A program made the position numbers and the translations under genes. Shown piece after piece: positions 50,862 to 59,677 of a DNA stretch of 64,000 nucleotides. The notes under the pieces are model-generated. The model ran no database searches. It was not told where the DNA came from and was given only the letters and a program-made list of their open reading frames with translations. Source of the DNA: an uncultured Oscillospiraceae bacterium (GTDB lineage: Bacteria; Bacillota; Clostridia; Oscillospirales; Acutalibacteraceae); NCBI GenBank assembly GCA_900543795.1, contig UQSH01000001.1:62001-126000 (forward strand), in the 5' to 3' direction. The stretch's first letter is position 1, and each line of letters opens with the position of its first letter.

Positions 50862-51521
50862 CTATCGATAATACCCATTTTGCTGACAGACTTGATGAAT
50901 TGTTTCAGCAAAAATTGATCTGGATTTTTTATTATCATCGGCGTTTGTATTCTTTTTGTCTATGTAATTATCTCTGACCTGCTGCCACAGTTTATGCTTT
51001 TTAATCCACTCTATTTTGTTAGGTAGATCATAATACCCTTTGGGCTGATATTCCCACGAATAACTGTGTTGTTCTTTGTTATAGCGAATATATTGTTGCC
51101 GTCCATCGCCACATTCATATATAATGCAAAAGTCGCAACTATGCAAGATACAAGAGTTGGCTCTATCCTTTACTTTGATGGTGAGAACACGGGTGGAATC
51201 TTCGGTGAAATCATATCCGAAAATCGAAAATCCATTAGGATTAGCGACCTTATCGAGACCTTTGTGAAGAATGTTTCGTATTTCTTCGGCAGAATAATCT
51301 TCGTCGGGGTCATTTACTTCAATATTCACATCAAAGTCAAAACCAGTGTTAGAGTTTCGGTCACGGGTTATCATCTTTCGTTTGCTACTGCCCACAAAAT
51401 GATATTGAAAAGTAAAATCATCTCTGACTTCATTTTGTAATCTGTGGATAATTTTAAAAAGTTCATCTCTAATCGGTTTCCATTCTTCTTTTGGAACATA
51501 CTCGAAATCGTGCATAATCAT
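50862..51521 (-). CDS. Nucleotidyltransferase-like protein of unknown role
   Basis: 219 residues. FHFVGSSKRKMITRDRNSNTGFDFDVNIEV (GS, spacer, DxD) is the catalytic hairpin of the polymerase-beta nucleotidyltransferase fold, and SCDFCIIYE offers the third acidic residue, so an NTP-dependent activity is plausible. It is shorter than CD-NTases of CBASS and its spacing between GS and DxD differs from the minimal MNT antitoxins. Start 51521, GGAGATATT upstream. Unit with the zinc-ribbon membrane protein. A cyclic-nucleotide or RNA-modifying role is only inference. Confidence 0.65.
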   Translation of the reverse strand: MIMHDFEYVPKEEWKPIRDELFKIIHRLQNEVRDDFTFQYHFVGSSKRKMITRDRNSNTGFDFDVNIEVNDPDEDYSAEEIRNILHKGLDKVANPNGFSIFGYDFTEDSTRVLTIKVKDRANSCILHSCDFCIIYECGDGRQQYIRYNKEQHSYSWEYQPKGYYDLPNKIEWIKKHKLWQQVRDNYIDKKNTNADDNKKSRSIFAETIHQVCQQNGYYR

Positions 51522-51931
51522 AATATCTCCTTTTATCCCAAGCCGCCCAAATAGATTTTACTGAATCTAAATCATATCAGTATATACTTATCATACGCAA
51601 ATGTCAACAATTTTTCAACAAATTTCGATGTTCTTACGAAAAAGAACTGACAAGCATATTTAAGGTTGGGTTTTGTCCTACTCGCTGTCGACTTATTGAG
51701 AGGGTAGTTAAAAACCGCTTGTTTTTAACTACTTAATGACTGTCTGAATGGAATGTGATTTTGCGATTTTCGCATACTGTAACAAGCAGGGAAACTGTAC
51801 GGACAGTTTCCAGAAACAAAAAAACATGGTGTATCATCGTAAGATACGATGCACATCATGTTTTTTACATAAATAACTCCTTATGTGGTGTTGCCAAAAA
51901 CGAACACCTGTTTTTGTATGTATAAATATAT
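51522..51931. other. Hairpin-rich non-coding stretch
   Basis: About 400 bases with no gene. Perfect inverted repeats: GTAGTTAAAAA-7-TTTTTAACTAC (51704-51732), GGAAACTGT-ACGG-ACAGTTTCC (51790-51811); then a long imperfect stem AAAAAACATG...ATCGTA / TACGAT...CATGTTTTTT (51820-51868) acting as a bidirectional terminator, and GGTGTT...AACACC with T5 (51878-51915) on plus. Could be an expressed small RNA or a mobile-element end. Confidence 0.6.
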
Positions 51932-52771
51932 TTAATCTGTCGGAATAAGGTTTTTTAGGCTTAAATCCATTATCGGAGCAGAGTGAGTCAGCGCTCCGCA
52001 GGAAACGAAGTCAACGCCTATTTCTGCAATTTCACGAAGCCTTTCCTTCGTAACATTGCCCGAGCATTCCGTCTGCGCTTTGCCGTTTATCAATTCAACG
52101 CATTTGCGCATAACCTCGTTTGTCATATTATCAAGCATTATAATATCCGCACCTGCGTCAAGAGCCTCCTTAACCTGCTCAATTGTTTCCGTTTCAATCT
52201 CGATTTTTCTTACAAACGGAGCATAGGCCTTTGCCATTTCAATCGCCCTTGTTATTGAGCCTGCCGCACCGATATGATTATCTTTAAGCAAAACTCCGTC
52301 GGAAAGGTTGTATCTGTGGTTGGTTGCTCCGCCTACGGTTACTGCGTATTTCTCAAACGGTCGCATATTAGGGGTTGTTTTTCTTGTGTCAAGCAAAACT
52401 GTTTTGTATCCCTTTAACTCGTCGTTATATTCCTTTGTTATTGTTGCAATTCCGCTCATTCTTTGAAGATAGTTAAGTGCGGTGCGTTCGCCGGAAAGAA
52501 TAGCCTTTATATCGCCTTTGATAACGCCGATAAGCTGCCCCTTTTCAACATAATCGCCGTCCTTAACATTTGTTTCAAAATGTGATTTTTCATCAAGAAT
52601 TTTAAAGGTGCGTTCAAAAACATCAAGTCCGCAGATTATACCGTTGCTTTTGCAGATTAAATCTGCCTTTCCGTTTTTGTTTTCCGGCATAACGGCGTTT
52701 GTTGAAACATCCTCGCTTGTTATATCCTCTTTTAATGTGTTGATGATATAATCGTCAACATTAATTTTCAT
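51932..52771 (-). CDS. nadC: Nicotinate-nucleotide pyrophosphorylase (carboxylating)
   Basis: 279 residues. Makes nicotinate mononucleotide from quinolinate and PRPP. Conserved GERTALNYLQRMSGIAT, DTRKTTPNMRPFEKYAVTVGGATNHR (quinolinate and phosphate site), LLKDNHI and IMLDNM are seen. ATG 52771 lies within the last codons of nadB (11-nt overlap); 52813 is a longer alternative. nadA is not in the window. Confidence 0.95.
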   Translation of the reverse strand: MKINVDDYIINTLKEDITSEDVSTNAVMPENKNGKADLICKSNGIICGLDVFERTFKILDEKSHFETNVKDGDYVEKGQLIGVIKGDIKAILSGERTALNYLQRMSGIATITKEYNDELKGYKTVLLDTRKTTPNMRPFEKYAVTVGGATNHRYNLSDGVLLKDNHIGAAGSITRAIEMAKAYAPFVRKIEIETETIEQVKEALDAGADIIMLDNMTNEVMRKCVELINGKAQTECSGNVTKERLREIAEIGVDFVSCGALTHSAPIMDLSLKNLIPTD

Positions 52772-54083
52772 CGTTACACCACTTATCATAAAACGCCTTG
52801 TCCTTTCTTTCAATCTCGTTCATAATGAGCTCCTTGAATTTTCTTTCTCGCTCCTTCTTTTGAGGGTAAGCCGAAAAATCAATGTCGGGCTCATAGGCTT
52901 CCTTTTCATCATCGCAGCTGGCAATCAAATCTGCCGCCCTTTTTGAGAAAACAAGGCTTTCAAGCAGGCTGTTTGAAGCAAGCCGGTTTCTGCCGTGAAC
53001 GCCGTTGCAGGCGGTTTCTCCAACTGCGTAAAGGTGCTTCATAGAGGTTTTGCCGTTAATATCCGTTTTTATTCCGCCCATCATATAATGTTGACCGGGA
53101 GTAACGGGAACCTTGTCTCTTGTAATATCGTAGCCCTCCTCCATACAAGCCTCAAAAATGTTCGGAAAGCGTTTTCTTGCCTCCTCGCTCGTCATGGTCG
53201 GCAGGGTTATATAAACATGGTCTGTGCCGAATTTTTCCATTTCTCTGCATATAGCTTCGGTAACAACATCTCTCGGTTGAAGCTCATCGGTAAAGCGCTC
53301 GCCGTTTTCATTCAGCAGAATTGCGCCCTCTCCTCTAACGCTTTCGCTGATAAGAAAGCGCCGTCCGCTTTTTTTACTGTAAAGCGTTGTGGGATGAATT
53401 TGAATATAATTTATATCCTGAAGCTCAATGTTGTGCATAAGCGCAAGCGCAAAGGAATCGCCGGTTATATGCGAAAAATTAGTAGAATTTTTGAAAAGTC
53501 CTCCTATTCCGCCTGTTGCAAGAATAATATCTCTTGCAATAATAGCGCCGCTTTCGCCAAGCTCGTCCTCACAAACAATGCCGTAGCAGGTGTTGTCCTT
53601 TTCAATAATATCTATCATTGTTGTTCTTGTAACAAATGTTATATTTTTTCTTTTTTTTGCAATTGAAAGCAGCGTTGCCGTTATTTCCTTGCCCGTTTCG
53701 TCCTTGTGATGAAGAATTCTGTTTCTTCTGTGGGCACCCTCACGGGTGTAGTCGTAATCTCCCGAGCCGTCTGTGTCAAACTTAACGCCGAGATCAACAA
53801 GCGTTTTAATAACATCGGGCGAGGATTCAATCATAACCTTAACGCTTTCGGGATTATTTTCATAATGCCCTGCCTTCATTGTATCTTCAAAATAGCAGTT
53901 AAAGTCGTTTATATCCTTTAAAACACAAACTCCGCCCTGTGCAAGAAAGGAATCACATTCATCAAGATTTTCTTTCGTTATAACAAGAATATCCTTGCTT
54001 TTCGGCAGGCAAAGTGCCGCAAATAAGCCTGCAACTCCGCTTCCGACTATAACCGTATCCGTTTTTATAAGTTCTTTTTTCAT
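52761..54083 (-). CDS. nadB: L-aspartate oxidase
   Basis: 440 residues, about 100 shorter than E. coli NadB because much of the C-terminal helical domain is missing, as in some Clostridia. FAD site TVIVGSGVAGLFAALCLP at about 9-26; SFLAQGGVCV, EGAHRRNRILHHKDETG, QIHPTTLY and SVRGEGAILLNENGERF match the succinate-dehydrogenase/NadB family. Oxidises aspartate to iminoaspartate for quinolinate. First gene of nadBC. Confidence 0.93.
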   Translation of the reverse strand: MKKELIKTDTVIVGSGVAGLFAALCLPKSKDILVITKENLDECDSFLAQGGVCVLKDINDFNCYFEDTMKAGHYENNPESVKVMIESSPDVIKTLVDLGVKFDTDGSGDYDYTREGAHRRNRILHHKDETGKEITATLLSIAKKRKNITFVTRTTMIDIIEKDNTCYGIVCEDELGESGAIIARDIILATGGIGGLFKNSTNFSHITGDSFALALMHNIELQDINYIQIHPTTLYSKKSGRRFLISESVRGEGAILLNENGERFTDELQPRDVVTEAICREMEKFGTDHVYITLPTMTSEEARKRFPNIFEACMEEGYDITRDKVPVTPGQHYMMGGIKTDINGKTSMKHLYAVGETACNGVHGRNRLASNSLLESLVFSKRAADLIASCDDEKEAYEPDIDFSAYPQKKERERKFKELIMNEIERKDKAFYDKWCNDEN

Positions 54084-54141
54084 AAGTCTTTTCGGTATTT
54101 TGAAATCAAAACACCTTTCCTCTTTTAGATATACTTATTCT

Positions 54142-54170
54142 AATATATAATTTATTTTGCAATATGTCAA
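54142..54170 (-). promoter_or_regulatory. Promoter of nadBC
   Basis: Minus strand TTGACA, 17-nt spacer, TATATT, 59 nt before nadB. Confidence 0.8.
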
Positions 54171-54344
54171 GATTTTGATACCTTATTTTCAAACTTCTGC
54201 CGATTTAATCAACTTTTTTTAAGCAGAGCTTATTATTTTATTGATTTATTATTTGCCTTTTGATAAAATATAATATATGTTTTTTACTTTTTACACGGAT
54301 TTGATATTAATTAAACATATTTTGTTTATTGGGAGTTTATTATT

Positions 54345-54920
54345 GTGGAAAATGTTAATGTTTATGATTTTGACAATACGATTTATGACGGTGAAACGCT
54401 TGTTGATTTCATACTTTATTATGTCAGAACCGATCCGAAAATATGGAAATATGTTCCCAAGCTGATTGTTATTGCGCTTAAAGACGCTCTTCATCTTTTT
54501 ACCGTTGAAGAGGCAATAGAAGCGTATGCCTCTTTTTTGGAGGGCTATTATGTTAATCTCGGCGATGTCAGCGAAAATGTTGTTAAATTCTGGAACAAAA
54601 ATGAAAAAAGAATTAAGCCGTGGTATTCAAAGGTGCAAAGGGAAAGCGATATTATAGTTTCGGGCTCAACGGATTTTATTCTTGAAGAAATTATGAAGCG
54701 AATGGGCGTTAAGCATTTTATCGGTTCAAGCATAGATAAAAAAACGGGAAAGTTTATTCGTCTTTGCTTTCTCGAAAATAAGGTTAAGGCATTTAAGGAA
54801 ATTTATCCCGATAAGCATATCGAGAATTTTTATACGGATTCAATGAACGATAAAGCTATGATGGATATTGCGGATAATGTTTATTTCGTTAAGAAAAATA
54901 AAATAACAAAGATTAAATAA
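54345..54920 (+). CDS. HAD-IB family phosphatase
   Basis: 191 residues. Catalytic DFDNTIY motif (nucleophile and acid Asp8/Asp10), VSGSTDFILEEIMKRMGV (motif II Ser), and a C-terminal YTDSMNDKAMMDIADN (motif IV). Resembles small SerB-like HAD-IB hydrolases; a hydrophobic helical cap at 36-75 suggests a phospholipid-linked or membrane-near substrate. GTG start. Substrate unknown. Confidence 0.85.
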   Translation: MENVNVYDFDNTIYDGETLVDFILYYVRTDPKIWKYVPKLIVIALKDALHLFTVEEAIEAYASFLEGYYVNLGDVSENVVKFWNKNEKRIKPWYSKVQRESDIIVSGSTDFILEEIMKRMGVKHFIGSSIDKKTGKFIRLCFLENKVKAFKEIYPDKHIENFYTDSMNDKAMMDIADNVYFVKKNKITKIK

Positions 54921-54942
54921 ATTTATAATAAAGGAGGCCGTT

Positions 54943-56451
54943 ATGGGAAATAAAATCAGTAAGTTCCTAAACAGCAAAATCGTAAAAACCGATGTGGGCG
55001 AGGAAACATACTTAACCTGGAAGGAAACCCTGTCTTATGCTCTCGGACGAGGTGCGCAGGGTATGAACACAAGTATGACCTCGTCAAAATACATCAACTA
55101 CTTTTTAACAAATGTTTTGTTTAAAAAGCTGAAGGACCCAATGGCAACTGCCTCGCAGATAAGACTTTTCTGCGGTATTTTTGACGCTATAAACGACCCG
55201 ATTATGGGTGTTTTGGTTGACAAAACAAGAACGAAGGACGGTCAGATGCGCCCTTATATTAAATGGGCTCCGATTTTTGTTTCACTCGTTATGGTTTTGT
55301 TCTTTATAGGAAGTGCAGACGCACCTCCCGTTTTGAATATTATTTACACCACCTTTCTTTTTGTTATGCTTGATGTAACCTACACGGCGTTTGATATTCC
55401 TATGGGAGCTCTTGCCTTCTCTATAACTCCTAACGGAATCGAGCGAACAAAGCTTTTCGGCGTCAGCTCAATCACACGCTCAATAGTCGGTGCGCTTCCG
55501 CAGGTTTTCGTTGCGGGTGCGGCGTGGCTCCCTTATTTCAGAGATCATACTCCTCAGGCATATTTAACTTCGGCTATTATTTCGGCAATCGGAATTTTCT
55601 TCTTAACTAGGCTTACATATAAAAACACGGTTGAGCGTGCTCATCACAGCTCAGACACTCCGTCTGTTAAAGAGTGCTTCGCTCTCCTTTTCAGCAACAG
55701 ACCGCTTCTTATGCTCTTTCTTTGCAATCTTTTCTTTGTGTTGTGCAAGGTTGCAGAGCAGGTTTCGTTCTATTTTGTTGCAGACCTTATGTTTAATCTT
55801 AAATATAACGCAGTTGTTGATGTTGTTAAGTTCCCCGGCTTCCTGCTTGCAGGTATTCTTGTGCCGAAAATTGTTGAAAAGCTCGGCGAAAGGGCAGACT
55901 CACGCAAGTTCTATCAGGCTTGCTGCGTCAGCGCAATAATTCTTCACATCCTGTTTGCAGTATTAACATTTAAGGGACTCCTTCAAAAGCAGGCAGATCA
56001 GTCTGTTTCGCTCTTAACAGGCGTTATGGTTTCCGTGTTCACCTGCTTAACCGCAATTCCGCTTGAATTTAAAAACCTTATCCAAAAGGAAATGGAGGCG
56101 GAAACTGTTGATTATATTGAATGGAAAACAGATAGACGAGTTGAGGGAATTATGCTTTCAATTATGAGCTTTACAGGTAAAATTGAAAACACATTTTCAT
56201 CATCAATCGGCCTTGCAATTCTCGGTTGGGTAGGCTATAAGAGCCACACGGAGGGCTCTCTTGTTCAGCCTGCAAACACTAATTACGCTCTGTTCTTCCT
56301 CACAACTCTTCTTCCCGCAGTTGGCTATCTGCTTATGCTTATCCCAATGCATTTCTATAATATTACCGGAGACGGCCATCGTCAGATGATGAAGGAAATT
56401 GCGGAAAGGCACGAGAAAAGAGAAGCCGAAGCACAGGCGGTAAACGAGTAA
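54943..56451 (+). CDS. GPH-family sugar:cation symporter-like transporter
   Basis: 502 residues, 12 membrane helices. SYALGRGAQGM at the start, DAINDPIMGVLVDKTRTKDGQMRPYIKWAP and TYTAFDIPMGALAFSITPNGIERTKL are the glycoside-pentoside-hexuronide family loop motifs. Likely imports a sugar or glycoside with a cation. GGAGG before ATG. The metallophosphoesterase gene starts 5 nt after it. Confidence 0.88.
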   Translation: MGNKISKFLNSKIVKTDVGEETYLTWKETLSYALGRGAQGMNTSMTSSKYINYFLTNVLFKKLKDPMATASQIRLFCGIFDAINDPIMGVLVDKTRTKDGQMRPYIKWAPIFVSLVMVLFFIGSADAPPVLNIIYTTFLFVMLDVTYTAFDIPMGALAFSITPNGIERTKLFGVSSITRSIVGALPQVFVAGAAWLPYFRDHTPQAYLTSAIISAIGIFFLTRLTYKNTVERAHHSSDTPSVKECFALLFSNRPLLMLFLCNLFFVLCKVAEQVSFYFVADLMFNLKYNAVVDVVKFPGFLLAGILVPKIVEKLGERADSRKFYQACCVSAIILHILFAVLTFKGLLQKQADQSVSLLTGVMVSVFTCLTAIPLEFKNLIQKEMEAETVDYIEWKTDRRVEGIMLSIMSFTGKIENTFSSSIGLAILGWVGYKSHTEGSLVQPANTNYALFFLTTLLPAVGYLLMLIPMHFYNITGDGHRQMMKEIAERHEKREAEAQAVNE

Positions 56452-56456
56452 TAATT

Positions 56457-57827
56457 ATGAAAATAACCTTCATTGCAGATACGCATCATTATTCAAAAAC
56501 GCTCGGAATAAGCGGCAGGGCGTATGAGCTTCGTTCGGGCTCAGACCAAAAATGTCTTGCCGAAACGGGAGATATAATTGATTCGGCTTTTGAAAAAATC
56601 TCCCGCTCCGATACGGACGCAGTCGTTATTCTCGGCGATGTTTCAAATGACGGCGAAGTGGTATCTCACCTTGAATTTAGAGAAAAGCTTTATAAGCTTC
56701 AAAAAAGCAAGCCTGTTTATGTTATAACCGCAACGCACGATTGGTGCTGTGATGAAAATCCCCGACGCTTCAACGGAGACAATGTTTATCACGATGTTGA
56801 GGTTATGAAAAGCAGTGAGCTCCCCGAATTTTATAAGGATTTCGGACCGAGCCGTGCGATAGACCGTTTCATAACTAAAATCGGAACAGCTTGCTACACC
56901 GCAGAGCTTTCATCGGGTGTTAGGCTGCTATGCTTAAATGATGATAAAAACGATAATGACCAAGCCGGCTTCACCGAGGATTGCTGGCAGTGGATTGAAA
57001 GGCAGATTGAAAACGCAAAAAGAGATAACTGCGTTTTAATAGGAGCAGAGCATCATTTGCTCATTCCTCATATTTCTCCGCTTATAACAGGTGGCTCAAC
57101 CTGTGTTGAAAACAGGGAATATGTTGCTTCACGCCTTGCAGACGCAGGCTTGAAATATATGTTTGTCGGTCATAGTCATATTCAGGCAACCGATAAATTT
57201 GTGTCTGAAAAGGGAAATACAATAACAGAGGTTAATGTAGGCTCTCTTTGCGGCTATCCGGCTCCGATTGTTAATGTTGAGGTAAACGAGGATAAAACCT
57301 TAACCTATAAGGTTGATCATCTTGAAAGCTTTTGCCTTAACGGAAAAACGGTTGACGCTCAGCCGTTTCTTGCAAAGCACGCCTGTGATATTATTTTCAG
57401 AGTGTTAGAGTGTAAAAGCAAGAAGGAGTTTTCCGAAAGGCTGACTGCTCTCGGAATAAACGGCGAAAAGCTTGCTCCCGTTTGGTGCCTTGCAAAGCCA
57501 CTTTTGAAAAAGATAAACACCTGCCTTGTTTGGGATGTTTATAAAGCACTCAAACGCCTTGGGCTTGCAAGGGATATTCCAAAGGCAGATGCGTTGCAGC
57601 TTCGGTATAAGCCGCTAAAAGAGGTTATCGGCGAGGTTTGGCTTTCTGCGCTTGACGGCGCATTAACTCCTCACGAGCGTGGAAGCGCTTATTATAATGT
57701 TGTGTGCGGTGCGCTTTGTATTCCGTCAAAAATTCTTAAAGATAATGCGGATATGAAGGAACTTGCACACGCCGCCGATAATATAATGACCGGCGGAGAT
57801 ATTAATAATCAGTATGCTACAATTTGA
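56457..57827 (+). CDS. Calcineurin-like metallophosphoesterase
   Basis: 456 residues. Metal motifs FIADTHH, ILGDVSNDGE, TATHDW (instead of GNHD) and VGHSHIQ. A ~170-residue C-terminal extension (KKEFSERLTALGING..., ADAL.LRYKPLKEV) has no recognised domain. The absence of a signal peptide suggests a cytoplasmic phosphohydrolase. Co-transcribed with the transporter upstream by the 5-nt gap, so it may act on the imported compound (inference). Confidence 0.85.
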   Translation: MKITFIADTHHYSKTLGISGRAYELRSGSDQKCLAETGDIIDSAFEKISRSDTDAVVILGDVSNDGEVVSHLEFREKLYKLQKSKPVYVITATHDWCCDENPRRFNGDNVYHDVEVMKSSELPEFYKDFGPSRAIDRFITKIGTACYTAELSSGVRLLCLNDDKNDNDQAGFTEDCWQWIERQIENAKRDNCVLIGAEHHLLIPHISPLITGGSTCVENREYVASRLADAGLKYMFVGHSHIQATDKFVSEKGNTITEVNVGSLCGYPAPIVNVEVNEDKTLTYKVDHLESFCLNGKTVDAQPFLAKHACDIIFRVLECKSKKEFSERLTALGINGEKLAPVWCLAKPLLKKINTCLVWDVYKALKRLGLARDIPKADALQLRYKPLKEVIGEVWLSALDGALTPHERGSAYYNVVCGALCIPSKILKDNADMKELAHAADNIMTGGDINNQYATI

Positions 57828-57847
57828 GTAGTATTACAAAAAATAAA

Positions 57848-57887
57848 AACGGTTGTTAGGAATTATTGTGATTGCCTAACAACCGTT
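57848..57887. terminator. Bidirectional terminator
   Basis: 13-bp stem AACGGTTGTTAGG / CCTAACAACCGTT between convergent genes, A-rich before and T-containing after. Confidence 0.85.
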
Positions 57888-57900
57888 ATTCTTTATGCTT

Positions 57901-59652
57901 TTATTTGATTAAAGCTTTTATATCCTCTGCAATTTGCTCTGCGGTTAAATGATTTTGAATTGCAATTTCCTTCGCGGAAATTAAATCGTTGAATTTCTTT
58001 TCTCCGCCGAAATTTAAAACCTTAATATCATCACAGCCATAGTAAGAGGCAACCTTTTGACCGAAGCCTCCGTCAAGCACACCGTCCTCAACGGTTGCAA
58101 TTATCTCGTGGTCTTTTTTAAGGCCGTCAAGTAATTCTTTGTCAAGCGCCGTGAAGAATATAGGGTTAACAACAGTAATCCTTGTGTTACAATCATTTTC
58201 CAAAATCTCTGCGGCTTTCATTGCAAGAGGCAGGGAATCGCCCAAGCCGATAACGGCAATTTTGCTGCCATGCTTAACGATTTTTCCTTTAACCGCCGTT
58301 TTTTCGTTAAGCGTTATTTTCTCTCCGTTACCGATAACGGCTTTCGGAACTCTTATTACAACAGGAGAGTTGTTTTGTTCAATCGCCCAATCAAGTGCGG
58401 CAAAGTATTCCTCCTTTGTTGCAGGTGCAAGTCCGATTATGTTAGGTATTGAGCTGATTAAAGCAATGTCATACATTCCGTTGTGGGTGCAATCTCCTCC
58501 GCCTATTCCACCGCCGAAAACAAGTATTGTTGCAGGATTACTGTTCATTGCAAGGTCTTGATTTAGTTGGTCGTATGTTCTTTGTAAAAAGCTGCTGAGC
58601 ACCTCAAAAACAGGCTTTCCGCCGTTTTTGGCAATGCCGGAAATGAACGCAACTGCGTGCTCCTCCGCGATGCCTACATCAATAAATTGCTTTCCTGCTT
58701 TTTCGCGAAATTCCTGCGTTAAGCCCGTTGCGCCCGGAGTAGCCGCAGTAACGGCAATAACTGTTGGGTCGTTTTCCATCTTGCTTAATAAGTATTCAGC
58801 CGTTAAATCCTCATAGCCTTCCTCTGTGTGTTCTTGCGTATAAAACGCCGCCGGAAGCGCCCAATGCCCTGCCTCTTTATTTTCCATAGCCCAGTCAAGC
58901 CCTTTGCCTTTCAGCGTGTGAATATGAATAACTGTCGGGCGGTTTGTATCTTTAACATTTTCAAAAACTGAAATAAGCTTTTCAATATTGTTTCCGTCAT
59001 CAACATAATAATAATCAAGTCCGAAGCTCTTGAAAAAGTTGTTTTCCGCCTTTCCGTTTGTTTCGCGAAGCAGTCTGAAGTTCTCATACATACCGCCTTG
59101 ATTCTCGGCAATGGACATTTCATTGTCGTTAAAAATGATAATCAGGTTGCTTTTCAGCATTGCGGCATTGTTTAAGCCCTCAAAGGCTTCTCCGCCGGAC
59201 ATAGAGCCGTCGCCGATAACGGCAATTATGTTTTCCTTTCCACCGTTTAAATCTCTGCCCTTGGCAAGACCTGTTGCAAGCGAAATTGATGTTGAGGTAT
59301 GACCTACCTTGAAGTAATCGTGCTCGCTTTCCGAGGGGGTTGTGTAGCCGCTTAAAGAGTAATATTTTTCAGGCTCGGTAAAGCCTTCTTTTCTGCCTGT
59401 TAAAATTTTATGTGTGTACGACTGATGGGAAACATCAAAAACAAATTTGTCCTTAGGCGAGTCAAAAACATAGTGAAGCGCAACGGTTGCTTCAACAAAG
59501 CCCAGATTAGAGCCCATGTGTCCGCCTGTAACGGTAACGCGCTTAATCAGAACATTGCGAATTTCCTGCGAAAGAGCATTTAATTCCTCTAAACTGCATT
59601 TTTTAATATCGGCAGGTGAGTTGATTTTTTGCAAAATATTTGTTTTGTTCAT
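57901..59652 (-). CDS. dxs: 1-Deoxy-D-xylulose-5-phosphate synthase-like enzyme
   Basis: 583 residues, shorter than the ~620-635 of typical DXS. Thiamine-diphosphate fold: GGHMGSNLGFVEATVALH, FDVSHQSYTHKILTGR, GDGSMSGGEAFEGLNNAA (TPP site), VGIAEEHAVAFISGIAKNG (catalytic Glu) and ATVEDGVLDGGFG at the end. Canonical DXS has DVGHQAY and GDGA(L/M)TGGMA; this belongs to a shorter branch common in gut Firmicutes. Probably makes DXP for isoprenoids and thiamine. ATG 59652 follows AAGGAG; the CNNM gene overlaps the longer frame. Confidence 0.85.
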   Translation of the reverse strand: MNKTNILQKINSPADIKKCSLEELNALSQEIRNVLIKRVTVTGGHMGSNLGFVEATVALHYVFDSPKDKFVFDVSHQSYTHKILTGRKEGFTEPEKYYSLSGYTTPSESEHDYFKVGHTSTSISLATGLAKGRDLNGGKENIIAVIGDGSMSGGEAFEGLNNAAMLKSNLIIIFNDNEMSIAENQGGMYENFRLLRETNGKAENNFFKSFGLDYYYVDDGNNIEKLISVFENVKDTNRPTVIHIHTLKGKGLDWAMENKEAGHWALPAAFYTQEHTEEGYEDLTAEYLLSKMENDPTVIAVTAATPGATGLTQEFREKAGKQFIDVGIAEEHAVAFISGIAKNGGKPVFEVLSSFLQRTYDQLNQDLAMNSNPATILVFGGGIGGGDCTHNGMYDIALISSIPNIIGLAPATKEEYFAALDWAIEQNNSPVVIRVPKAVIGNGEKITLNEKTAVKGKIVKHGSKIAVIGLGDSLPLAMKAAEILENDCNTRITVVNPIFFTALDKELLDGLKKDHEIIATVEDGVLDGGFGQKVASYYGCDDIKVLNFGGEKKFNDLISAKEIAIQNHLTAEQIAEDIKALIK

Positions 59653-59677
59653 TGCAATTACTCCTTGACTTTTTGCT

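Noticed and set aside
52995..53666. 223-codon plus-strand frame inside nadB
   Set aside because: Antisense shadow of nadB with implausible composition.
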